This document shows positions 26,395 through 35,010 of a DNA stretch of 64,000 bases, one piece after another. How positions within the stretch are numbered: the first letter of the stretch is position 1; each line of letters starts with the position of its first letter. The notes beneath the pieces are model-generated. The model worked only from the letters and a program-made list of their open reading frames with translations, was not told where the DNA came from and did no database searches. The stretch is taken from the NCBI RefSeq assembly GCF_034058155.1, contig NZ_CP139148.1, positions 1,736,001-1,800,000 of the forward strand. Direction: 5' to 3'. The DNA comes from Flavobacterium sp. KACC 22761. GTDB lineage: Bacteria; Bacteroidota; Bacteroidia; Flavobacteriales; Flavobacteriaceae. The position numbers were made by a program, and so were the translations under genes.

Positions 26395-27414
26395 TTAATC
26401 CAATTTCCATCCAAAGGTTGTTTGGAAAACATAATCATCTTTTGAAGCTCCTGTTTTTGGTTTATTGTCGTAATTGTAAACAAACGAAAGTTTGATGAAA
26501 AAATCCAAAGGCAAATCGTATTTGGTATCCAAAGAAAAATCGGTACGAACCCTTTTGCTTTCTGTTATACTCGGAAAAACAGTTGCTTTTGTCTGAATAC
26601 TGAAATCGCCAATATCGTATAGATTAAAATCGGTTCCAAGAAAAAGCTCCAAACTTTTATTAGGTTCGCTGGTATCTTTAAATTTTTCGTGGTTAAAAGA
26701 CAAGCCAGAAGCAACTCCCCAGTATTTTTTGTTGCTGTGCATGAGGAATTTTCCGTATCCTGCTTTTGAAATGATTCGCAGATCGATGTCTTGCTCGGTA
26801 TTTGATAAAGTGCTTACTGATAATGGAATGAAATAATCTTTTGGGAGCAAATGAACATAACTTAATTCGGAATCAATTCTGCGGATGGGATCGCTGTCGT
26901 CCTGAATCGATTGTAAGTGTTTGTACATTGCGGTTCCGTACCATCTTTTGGCCGTGTAGCCTAAGTTTACGTTTGCCGTTAATTGCTGTAAGTTTTGGGC
27001 TTTGGTCAATTTTATTCCCACATCAAAACTGGCATCGAGTCTGTCCCAAAAACTGTCATCAACAGGTTTTATGTATACAATATCCGCGAGGTCTATTATG
27101 GATTTGGTTTGTGTTTCGACATTGGTAATTTCGCACTTATTGGGCGCTTTGGTTTTTGAAATTTTCCCGTTTAAGAGCACTCCATTGGTCAAGTTGATAA
27201 TATGAATTCTTTCTGAGCCAATGTTTTTTACATGTTTCCATTCCAGTTTAAAATCATCTTTGCTATAATCGGTTTCAATTTGAACGACGCCTTTGTTCAT
27301 TATTTTTATTTCGCCAACAATGATGTCATTGTTTTTCAGTACTAATGTATCAGAAGTTTGCGCACTGGCTTTGAAGAAAAAGAAAAGAAAAAATAAAAGA
27401 ATGATTTTCTTCAT
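26395..27414 (-). CDS. DUF481-like outer-membrane protein
   Basis: A 339-residue exported protein with signal peptide ending KASAQ. Residues 20-115 form a small sandwich (LVLKNNDIIVGEIKIMNKG ... ADIVYIKPV) and the rest is a repeated-strand barrel typical of DUF481 (LTANVNLGYTAKRWYGTA, FFIKLSFVYNYDNKP) ending in TTFGWKLD. Function unknown. It follows the FN3 lipoprotein gene on the same strand after a terminator, so it is separately transcribed. Confidence 0.8.
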   Translation of the reverse strand: MKKIILLFFLFFFFKASAQTSDTLVLKNNDIIVGEIKIMNKGVVQIETDYSKDDFKLEWKHVKNIGSERIHIINLTNGVLLNGKISKTKAPNKCEITNVETQTKSIIDLADIVYIKPVDDSFWDRLDASFDVGIKLTKAQNLQQLTANVNLGYTAKRWYGTAMYKHLQSIQDDSDPIRRIDSELSYVHLLPKDYFIPLSVSTLSNTEQDIDLRIISKAGYGKFLMHSNKKYWGVASGLSFNHEKFKDTSEPNKSLELFLGTDFNLYDIGDFSIQTKATVFPSITESKRVRTDFSLDTKYDLPLDFFIKLSFVYNYDNKPKTGASKDDYVFQTTFGWKLD

Positions 27415-27490
27415 ATTGGGTTTTATTTCTTTGGTTGTCAGCTTGTAACATTAAAGTTAGAAATAAAAATGCAATGAAAATCAGAAATAT

Positions 27491-27530
27491 AAAAAAATCC
27501 CATTTTCAGTTTGTGGAAAATGGGATTTTT
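27491..27530 (-). terminator. intrinsic terminator, works on both strands
   Basis: The stem AATCCCATTTT/AAAATGGGATT has an A run before it and a T run after it. It lies 22 bases beyond the stop codon of the FN3 lipoprotein gene and ends the LRR1-FN3 transcript. Confidence 0.85.
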
Positions 27531-27551
27531 TGGATTAATTGATTTTAATTT

Positions 27552-28256
27552 TTAGTTGGTTTTAAATTTCCAAACTTGGCCAACAGTTTCTCCTCCTTTG
27601 CCGTCTTTTACAACAACTCTCCAGAAATATTGTTTTGCAGGTTCTATCGCAACATCAAGTGTGTTGGCTCCTTTGTTTTCACTTATTTTAGCCGTTGGTG
27701 GATTTGCAGTTCCAAAATAAACGTCATAAGTCAAAACATCTGCTGTATCAACATCAGAAGTAGTCCATTTTAGCGTTGCCGTCGTGGTGCTTAGAGCGGC
27801 ATTAAGAATTGGCTGTACTAATTCTGGCGCAAAAGGCAAATGATTTACTACAGCATCTCCTGATGTATAAAATTTGAAAGTAGCCGAAAAAGCACTTGCC
27901 AATCCTTTTGCATCAATAGCTTTTATTCTCCAATAATAAGCTGTGTTTTTACTCAGCACAAAAGAAGCTGAGTTATCTGCACCATCAAAAGTTTTTTCGA
28001 TTTGAGTGAAAGCATTGTCTTTTGCCACTTGAATTTGATACGTTATGGCATCATTTTCTGTATCTGTTGCTTTGTTCCATTGAAAAGAAACAGTATTGTC
28101 TAAACATAGTTTATTATCAACTGGACCAACTAATGTTGGAACAGTTGGAGCTGTGTTTGTTTTTGGCGGTGTTGGCGGTTCAACCGGATCATCAGAACCA
28201 CCTCCGCAAGAAATAAAAACTAAGCTGATAATTGATAGGTATATAAAATTCTTCAT
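27552..28256 (-). CDS. lipoprotein with two fibronectin type III-like domains
   Basis: A 234-residue lipoprotein with lipobox LVFISCGGG and a Pro/Thr-rich spacer (VEPPTPPKTNTAP). Two FN3-like repeats follow: residues about 38-130 (VSFQWNKATDTENDAITYQIQ ... FKFYTS, shown in part) and 137-234 (ATLKWTTSDVDTADVLTYDV ... WKFKTN). It starts 2 bases after the stop codon of the giant LRR gene, so both are surely in one transcript. A surface protein that holds or assists the LRR adhesin is plausible but inferred. Confidence 0.88.
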   Translation of the reverse strand: MKNFIYLSIISLVFISCGGGSDDPVEPPTPPKTNTAPTVPTLVGPVDNKLCLDNTVSFQWNKATDTENDAITYQIQVAKDNAFTQIEKTFDGADNSASFVLSKNTAYYWRIKAIDAKGLASAFSATFKFYTSGDAVVNHLPFAPELVQPILNAALSTTTATLKWTTSDVDTADVLTYDVYFGTANPPTAKISENKGANTLDVAIEPAKQYFWRVVVKDGKGGETVGQVWKFKTN

Positions 28257-28258
28257 TT

Positions 28259-31200
28259 TTATTTTTTTATGATTTTAATGTATTCTGGAGTTTCAAAATA
28301 AATCTTAGCAGCATAAATTCCTGAAGGCTGGTTTTCAAGGCTCAACTGTACTTTTCCATTTTCGATAGTGTAGTTTTTTGCCGAAACCAATTGACCGCCG
28401 AAGTTGTACAATTCGATTGTAACTTCTTTGTTTTTTGTTGGAATTTCGATTTCAAAACTTCCAGATGTTGGGTTTGGATAAGCTGCTAAAGTTCCGTAAA
28501 GATCTAAAGTTGCTATTTTTTTAGAATAAACTCCCTCGCACGCTTTTGATGTAGCAACTTCTAATAAACCGCCTTTTTCAAGATCTAAAGAGAAATTAGA
28601 ATCGTTTGTTTGAAATTGTGCCTGACCGTCAATAAATACAGTAAATGGCGCAGTTCCTTCGGTAATTTCAACATCAACCTTTTTAGCGCTTACACTAGAT
28701 TTTCCAGTAATGGTAGCTCCTTTTTGAATGGTAACATTAAAATTTTGTTCGAAAATTTCACCAGGAATGGTAATAGCGATCGTGTAATTACCTGGAGTTA
28801 AAGTAGTAACTTTTAAAGTATTATTTGTGAATGCGGTTGCTTTTCCGTTTATAGTTGCCACGTATGCAAATGTTTGTTTTGCCGTAATGCTTATTTCACC
28901 ATTGTTTTGACCAAGGCAAGATTCTCCTTTAGTTTCAATTGCAAAATTATTTGCAGGTAAAGTAAGTTCACCAGTACACTCTGTATTGTACTTCGCTGCT
29001 GTATCTTTTGCATAAGTCCAATTGGTGTTAGCATATACTACATCATCAACAAGAATACAGTATAATTTTGGGTTTGCACGTAAATCTAAGTAAGCAGAAT
29101 TTATTGAGGTATTTTTCCCATTTTTTAAATTCAGACTTGTCAATTGATTGCCGTTCAGGTTTAAGTTCATTAATACTGGATTTTGAGACAAATCTAGCGT
29201 TGTAAGTTTATTGTCAGATAATACTAATAATTTCAGAGCTGCATTTTTAGAAAAATCTACCGTAGTAATTTTGTTAGATTTTAACTCCACTGTGTTAAGC
29301 AGGGTATTGTTACTGATATTTAAGCTTTCTAATTTGTTTGTACTTGCAAACAATGAGGCTAATAAAGGATTTTTAGAAAGATCCAGACTAGTCACTTGGT
29401 TATCAGTAATTGTTAAAGCTGCTAGTTTTGTATTATTTGAAACATCTAAAGACGTTAAAAGGTTGCTTGAAAATGATACGCTAGTTAAATTGATGTTTTT
29501 AGTAATATCTAAACCAGTTAATTTATTATTATTAGCATATAATGTTAGTAAAGCTGTATTTTTTGAAACGTCTAATGTTGACAGCTGGTTGCCACTAACA
29601 GACAAAGTGGTTAAATTAACATTTGCCGAAAGATCAATTGTTGTTACAGCATTAGTGCCAAAATCTAATAATTTTAATTTACTGTTTTTTGAAAAGTCTA
29701 ACGAAGTTATTTTATTACCTGAACAGTCAAGTGTAATTAAATTTACGTTTTTAGAAACATCCAAAGAGGTCAATGCCGCAGAATAACAGTATAAAGTTTC
29801 TAATGCAGTGAAATCTTGAATACCTGTTAAATCAGATACTTTCAATGTATTATCGGTTACATTCAGGTAAGTTATTTTTGAAATGCTTGCGGTAAGTACT
29901 TTGCCGTTTTCACCGTCGGTGTCTATATTTTTGGCAATTAATAATTTTTCAAAATTCACATCAGGTATTAACGTGTATTTACCGTTTACAGGACAAGCTT
30001 CAGATGAATATGTTGCCGTTGCGTCTTTTGCAATCCAGTTATCTTTTGAGAATTGAGCATCATCAACTTGAATACAAAGCAAGTTTGGATTTGCTGTAAA
30101 GTTTCCAAAAAATACTCTTTCAAAATTCACATTGTTTCCGTTTTTCAAGTTCAAGTTGTACAAATTGTTAGAAGCGCAATCAATTTCTTTTATTAGTATG
30201 TTTTTAGAAATATCTAAATTTTCTAATTGATTGATACTAGCGCTTAAGGCTACTAGTTTTGTGTTTTTAGAAACATCTAACACAGTAAGAGCATTCGTGC
30301 TGCAGTTTAAAGTGTTTAATTGCAAAAGTCTAGAAACGTCTAACGTTTTAATCGCATTGTTGCTGCAATTTAAATTGTTCAATAAGGTTGCATTAGAAAG
30401 ACCGTTTAAACTTGCAATTGCATTTGAGCTGCAGTTTAAAATTACTAAGTTGTAGTTTGCAGTTACATCAAGAGAAGTCAATTGATTTTTGCTAACATTC
30501 AAATTGGTTAAAAATCGGTTTTTTGAAACATCAATTGTTGTCAATTTGTTATCAGCAGCTTCTAATGTAGTTAAAGCAGTAAAATTTTGTATTCCGGTCA
30601 AGTCAGTAATATTGCTTTTTGACACGTTTAGAGAAGTCACAGTATCAATGCTGTAAGTTGCAACTTTTCCGTTTGGACCATCTTTGTCGATTCCTAGAGC
30701 GATTAATTTGTTTTCAAAATTAACATCAGGAATTAGTGTAAATGGCTCTCCATTTGGACATGCTTCTGATGAAAAGTTTGATGTTGCATCTTTAATTGTA
30801 CTCCAATTTGCATTTGAAAAAGTAACATCGTCAACTGTAATACAAGTTAGATATGTATTATTTTTTAAGTTAGAATAATTGATGTTTATTAAGCTATTAG
30901 CGCCATTTTTTAAATTCAGATTGTATAGCTTATTGTAAGCCAGATTTATTTGATAAAGTTTGTTGTTTTTAGATAAATCTAAAGTGCTGATCTGATTTTG
31001 AGAACATTGTAATGTTTCTAAAAGTAGATTATTTGAAAGATCTAAAGAAGTCAACAAATTGTTGTACATAGATAAATACCGCAATTTTGTGTTTTGTGAT
31101 AAATCGATAGTTTTGAATTTATTATCACCGATGTCTAGATTTGATAATTTGGTGTTTTTAGAAACATCAAGAGTTGTCAATTGATTACGATCAATACTTA

Positions 31201-34200
31201 GCAAACCTAATTCTGTGTTTTTTGAAAGATCAAGAGTTGTCAATTGATTGTTTGTAATCTTTAAAACCCACAATACAGCATTGTTTGAAAAATCTATACT
31301 TGTTAATTGATTATTGCTAAGATTTACATTGTATAACTCTGTGTTTTTAGAAAGATCAATGGTTTTAAGAGTGTTATTGCTTGCATCTAATGAAGATAAA
31401 GCTTTAAAGTCTTGAATTCCTGTTAGATCAGAAACTTTATTTTTGCTATCATTTAATGTTAAAGATGTCAAGCCTGAAATGCTTGCTGTACGAACTTTTC
31501 CATTTTCACCATCTTTGTCTAAACCTTGAGCAATCAAAATTCTTTCAAAACTTATGTCAGGAATTAATGTTTGCTGTTCATTAAGAGGACAAGCTTGTGA
31601 TGAATAGGTTGCCGTTGCATCTTTTGCGATCCATTTTGCTTCAGCAAATGCGGCATCATCAACTTCAATACAAACTAAATGTGGATTTAGGGTAAAATTG
31701 CCAAAAGTCATGCGCTGCATATTGGCGTTATTACCATTCTTCAAATTTAGATTGTAAAGATCGTTAGAAGCACAATCGAATTCTTTTAAAAGCGTATTTT
31801 TTGAAACATCTAAATATTGCATTTTATTAAAACTAGTGCTTAGCAAAGTAAGTTTTGCATTTTTTGAAACATCTAATGTCTGAATGGCATTAGAATTACA
31901 ACTTAAACTGTTTAGTTCTGTATTTTTTGTGACATTTAAAGCGGTAATATTGTTATAAGCACAATTCAAAGTATTTAGCGATATGTTAGCAGTAACATTT
32001 ATCGAAGTCAGTTGATTTGAGCTAATGTTTAATGTTTTTAAGCCAGTATTTTTAGAAACATCAATCGTGGCCAATTTATTATTGCTAGCATTTAAAGCTG
32101 TCAAAGCTGTAAAATCTTGAATTCCTGTTAAATCTGCAATGTTGCTATTTGAAACATCTAAACTTGTTAGAGTAACAACATTCATGGTTTCAACTTTTCC
32201 TGCTATTCCATCTTTATCAATGCCTAATGCAATTAACTTCGCTTCAAAATTGGCATCAGGAATTAAAGTATAAGGAATTACAACTGGACATGCAACTGAA
32301 GAGAATGTAGCAGTTGCATCTTTTTTTGCTGACCAATTTGTATTAGAATAAGAAACATCGTCAACTTGTATACATTTCAAGTCTGGATTTCCAGTAAAAA
32401 GCAAACCGCCATTGTTTCCTGACGAAACATTTATTAAGGTATTGGCTCCATTTTTGAAATTCAGATTGACCAGTTTGTTATTTCCCGCCATTACTTGAGT
32501 AAGTTTTGCGTTTTTAGAGAAATCTAAATTTCTGATTTGATTATCTGAACACCAAACTTGATATACCTCTGGATTTTTTGAAATATCAAAAGAGGTTAAT
32601 TTATTATTATTAGCAAGAATATAAGTCAGATTTGTATTTGCAGAGACGTCAATTTTGCTTAGATTATTGTTGCTAACTCGTAGACTTTTTAGATTTACAT
32701 TATTTGTCAGATTAATTTCTGAAATAAGGTTGGTGCTTAAATCAATCGAAACTAATGCTGTGTTTTTTGAAAGATCAATTTTTGATAATTTATTATTGCT
32801 AAGAGTAAGACTTGTCAAAGCTGTGTTTTTAGAAACATCTATTGTTTCTATTCCATTGCCATAAGCTTGCAGTTGGATTAAAGAAGTAAAATCTTGAATC
32901 CCTGTTAAATCGGAAATCCCCAGATTGTAAATATTTAAAATAGTGATTTTATCGATATTTTCGGTTAATACTTTTCCGTTTTTACCATCTTTATCAATAT
33001 TATTATTAATTAGAAAATCTTCAAATTTAGGATCTGGAATAAGCGTATAAACATTACAGTCTAAACTAAAGCTTGTTGTTGCATCTCGGGTAATAATCCA
33101 AGTAGAAGCAAGAGCAAGATCAGGCACTTCGATGCAAGTCAATGCTGAATTGTTAGAAGTATTTAAAGTCGTCAATGCTGTGTTTTTAGAAAGATTCAAT
33201 CTTTTTAATGCATTGCCAGAGACGTTTAAATTTTTTAATCCAACAAAACCTTCAATTCCGGTTAAGTTCGTAATTCCTTTTGCTGAAACATCTAATGTGG
33301 CAACAGTATTGATGCTAGAATTTAAAACTGCACCATTTTTTCCATCAGTATCAATCCCTAAAGCGATTAATTGATCTTCGAATTTTGCATCTGGAATTAA
33401 AGTCGAAAGCGAACAATCTAATGAAGTAAAATTCGCTTCTTTATCTTTTAATGCTGACCAGTTAGTATTAGAATAAGCAGCATTATCAACTTGAATACAA
33501 CTTAATGCATTGCTAGCAAATGATAAATCTATAGAGCCACCTGTTGAATTGCCATTTAGATTCGTATAACCAATATTACGGCTTAATAGGAAATTAGAAT
33601 TATTTCCATTTTTTAAGTTCAGACTGCTTAGCTTGTTAGCAGAACAATTCAGGGTAACCAGTGCATTGTTATTGCTAAGATCTAAAGAAGTCAATTGATT
33701 TCCATAGATACCTAAATCAGCTAATAAGTTGTTTTTTGAAAGATCGATATTCGTTAATTTATTAGAACCTAATTCCAAGACAGTTAATGCCGTATTATTA
33801 GATACATTTAAAGATGTAATAAGATTGCTTGTAAAATTAATTTGTTTTAAAGCCGTATTTTTAGATAGATCTACAGTCGTTAATTTATTGCTTCTTACTT
33901 GTATTTCAAGAAGATTTGTATTGTTTGACAAATCTAAAGTCGTTAAGCTGTTATTTGACGCCTCAAGATATTGAAGAGCTGTATTCGAAGCTAGATTCAA
34001 AGTCGATAAACCAAGATTACTGCAGTCTAGATAAACCAAATTTGGATTCTTACTTGCATCAAAGCTTTTTAGATTGTAATTGCCCCCACAATTCAATTTA
34101 AGAAGGTTTTGATTTTTGCTAAGATCCAGACTTGTTAAACCTGCTTGGTTGCAATTTAAAGTTGCCAAAGCAGTAAAATCTTCAATACCAGTCAAATCAG

Positions 34201-34840
34201 TTATAGAGCTATTTGAAACATCCAGATATGATAGTGAGTTGATGTTTATTGTTGGGACTTGACCATCTGTAGTACCAGAATCAAGACCAAGTGCAATTAA
34301 TTTTTTTTCAAAATTAAGATTAGGAATTTTTGTGTATTGTTCTGTACCTTGTACATAAACTTGAACCGCATCAATCAAAACTTCAAAAGAGGCACTGTCA
34401 AAGCTAAAAGTAGAAAGCGATAAATCGTATGATAAATCTTTATCTGCTGTAAAAGTAGCCGTTTTTTCTGTCCATAAATTATTTGTTGCAAATGTACTAC
34501 TAGACAAAGTGGCCGCGCTTCCAGTTTGCGAAATGTTTAGCGCAATAGGATGATCTCCACTGTAATTTGCACTGACATATTTGTATTTATACTTTATAGT
34601 ATAAGTTACCCCAGCTTTCATTGGTACTTGAGTTGTAATTTTTGGAGATTTAGTCGTGTAGGACAATCTTGCACTATATTGTAATGTTGTATAATCATAA
34701 CTTGCATTAACAACATTCGTTACGGTCCAATTTTGTATTACTCCGTTCGGTGCAGTAAAATCCCCGTTTGGAACAAGATTAATCTGCGCATGAATTGAAA
34801 AATTTGCTAGAAACAGCAACAAGAGTAGTTTTGTTTTCAT
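28259..34840 (-). CDS. giant leucine-rich-repeat surface protein with T9SS sorting domain (LRR1)
   Basis: A 2193-residue secreted protein. A signal peptide (MKTKLLLLLFLANFSIHAQ) is followed by a CBM-like sandwich at about 20-165 (NLVPNGDFTAPNGVIQNW). Seven LRR modules follow, starting near residues 168, 480, 597, 857, 1092, 1367 and 1623. Each opens IPDxxFExxLIxxxID, runs through 21-22-residue repeats of the LDVSKNTxLxxLxxxxNxL type, and closes with CIxVDDxxYSNxNW and a second Cys. Residues 1955-2100 form an SprB-like linker (ETKGESCLGQNNGEISITA). The end is a T9SS type A domain (YPNPTSGSFEIEIP ... KIIKK). Likely a cell-surface adhesin or polysaccharide binder; ligand unknown. Confidence 0.92.
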   Translation of the reverse strand: MKTKLLLLLFLANFSIHAQINLVPNGDFTAPNGVIQNWTVTNVVNASYDYTTLQYSARLSYTTKSPKITTQVPMKAGVTYTIKYKYKYVSANYSGDHPIALNISQTGSAATLSSSTFATNNLWTEKTATFTADKDLSYDLSLSTFSFDSASFEVLIDAVQVYVQGTEQYTKIPNLNFEKKLIALGLDSGTTDGQVPTININSLSYLDVSNSSITDLTGIEDFTALATLNCNQAGLTSLDLSKNQNLLKLNCGGNYNLKSFDASKNPNLVYLDCSNLGLSTLNLASNTALQYLEASNNSLTTLDLSNNTNLLEIQVRSNKLTTVDLSKNTALKQINFTSNLITSLNVSNNTALTVLELGSNKLTNIDLSKNNLLADLGIYGNQLTSLDLSNNNALVTLNCSANKLSSLNLKNGNNSNFLLSRNIGYTNLNGNSTGGSIDLSFASNALSCIQVDNAAYSNTNWSALKDKEANFTSLDCSLSTLIPDAKFEDQLIALGIDTDGKNGAVLNSSINTVATLDVSAKGITNLTGIEGFVGLKNLNVSGNALKRLNLSKNTALTTLNTSNNSALTCIEVPDLALASTWIITRDATTSFSLDCNVYTLIPDPKFEDFLINNNIDKDGKNGKVLTENIDKITILNIYNLGISDLTGIQDFTSLIQLQAYGNGIETIDVSKNTALTSLTLSNNKLSKIDLSKNTALVSIDLSTNLISEINLTNNVNLKSLRVSNNNLSKIDVSANTNLTYILANNNKLTSFDISKNPEVYQVWCSDNQIRNLDFSKNAKLTQVMAGNNKLVNLNFKNGANTLINVSSGNNGGLLFTGNPDLKCIQVDDVSYSNTNWSAKKDATATFSSVACPVVIPYTLIPDANFEAKLIALGIDKDGIAGKVETMNVVTLTSLDVSNSNIADLTGIQDFTALTALNASNNKLATIDVSKNTGLKTLNISSNQLTSINVTANISLNTLNCAYNNITALNVTKNTELNSLSCNSNAIQTLDVSKNAKLTLLSTSFNKMQYLDVSKNTLLKEFDCASNDLYNLNLKNGNNANMQRMTFGNFTLNPHLVCIEVDDAAFAEAKWIAKDATATYSSQACPLNEQQTLIPDISFERILIAQGLDKDGENGKVRTASISGLTSLTLNDSKNKVSDLTGIQDFKALSSLDASNNTLKTIDLSKNTELYNVNLSNNQLTSIDFSNNAVLWVLKITNNQLTTLDLSKNTELGLLSIDRNQLTTLDVSKNTKLSNLDIGDNKFKTIDLSQNTKLRYLSMYNNLLTSLDLSNNLLLETLQCSQNQISTLDLSKNNKLYQINLAYNKLYNLNLKNGANSLININYSNLKNNTYLTCITVDDVTFSNANWSTIKDATSNFSSEACPNGEPFTLIPDVNFENKLIALGIDKDGPNGKVATYSIDTVTSLNVSKSNITDLTGIQNFTALTTLEAADNKLTTIDVSKNRFLTNLNVSKNQLTSLDVTANYNLVILNCSSNAIASLNGLSNATLLNNLNCSNNAIKTLDVSRLLQLNTLNCSTNALTVLDVSKNTKLVALSASINQLENLDISKNILIKEIDCASNNLYNLNLKNGNNVNFERVFFGNFTANPNLLCIQVDDAQFSKDNWIAKDATATYSSEACPVNGKYTLIPDVNFEKLLIAKNIDTDGENGKVLTASISKITYLNVTDNTLKVSDLTGIQDFTALETLYCYSAALTSLDVSKNVNLITLDCSGNKITSLDFSKNSKLKLLDFGTNAVTTIDLSANVNLTTLSVSGNQLSTLDVSKNTALLTLYANNNKLTGLDITKNINLTSVSFSSNLLTSLDVSNNTKLAALTITDNQVTSLDLSKNPLLASLFASTNKLESLNISNNTLLNTVELKSNKITTVDFSKNAALKLLVLSDNKLTTLDLSQNPVLMNLNLNGNQLTSLNLKNGKNTSINSAYLDLRANPKLYCILVDDVVYANTNWTYAKDTAAKYNTECTGELTLPANNFAIETKGESCLGQNNGEISITAKQTFAYVATINGKATAFTNNTLKVTTLTPGNYTIAITIPGEIFEQNFNVTIQKGATITGKSSVSAKKVDVEITEGTAPFTVFIDGQAQFQTNDSNFSLDLEKGGLLEVATSKACEGVYSKKIATLDLYGTLAAYPNPTSGSFEIEIPTKNKEVTIELYNFGGQLVSAKNYTIENGKVQLSLENQPSGIYAAKIYFETPEYIKIIKK

Positions 34841-34895
34841 AGAATGAATTTAAATTTTTGTCACCGCAAGTATAGTCGCTTTAAAGCAAAATTCC

Positions 34896-34911
34896 TTACG
34901 GAAAACCGTAA
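34896..34911 (-). promoter_or_regulatory. palindromic operator upstream of LRR1
   Basis: TTACGGAAAACCGTAA is a perfect palindrome with a 4-base centre, 55 bases upstream of the start codon. On the minus strand it is followed by GGAATTTT, 13 bases, and TATACTTGCGG, a -7-like box. The same arrangement precedes LRR2 with identical spacing. The palindrome occupies the place of the absent -33 element, which suggests an activator site. Confidence 0.7.
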
Positions 34912-34950
34912 GTAGCGACTCTTTTAATTAAAAAGGATGTATTTGATACT

Positions 34951-34992
34951 AAAAAAAGCTCCATTTTCGATTCATTGAAAATGGAGCTTTTA
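34951..34992 (-). terminator. intrinsic terminator of LRR2
   Basis: The stem AAAAGCTCCATTTTC/GAAAATGGAGCTTTT with an 8-base loop follows the LRR2 stop codon by about 20 bases on the minus strand, with A/T runs on either side. Confidence 0.88.
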
Positions 34993-35010
34993 TTATTTTT
35001 TGTTGCTGTA

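Noticed and set aside
29211..29786. Plus-strand open frame of 191 codons, and several shorter ones up to about 40.8 kb, opposite the LRR genes
   Set aside because: They are antisense shadows: the Leu/Asn/Ser/Asp repeat codons read backwards give few stops. Their translations are repetitive (ETSKDV, FERS-like) with no start signals or domains.
28990..34300. DNA repeats with a period near 63-66 bases that could suggest a CRISPR array or satellite
   Set aside because: The period equals 21-22 codons of an intact LRR reading frame, the units are too diverged to be CRISPR repeats, and no cas genes are present.
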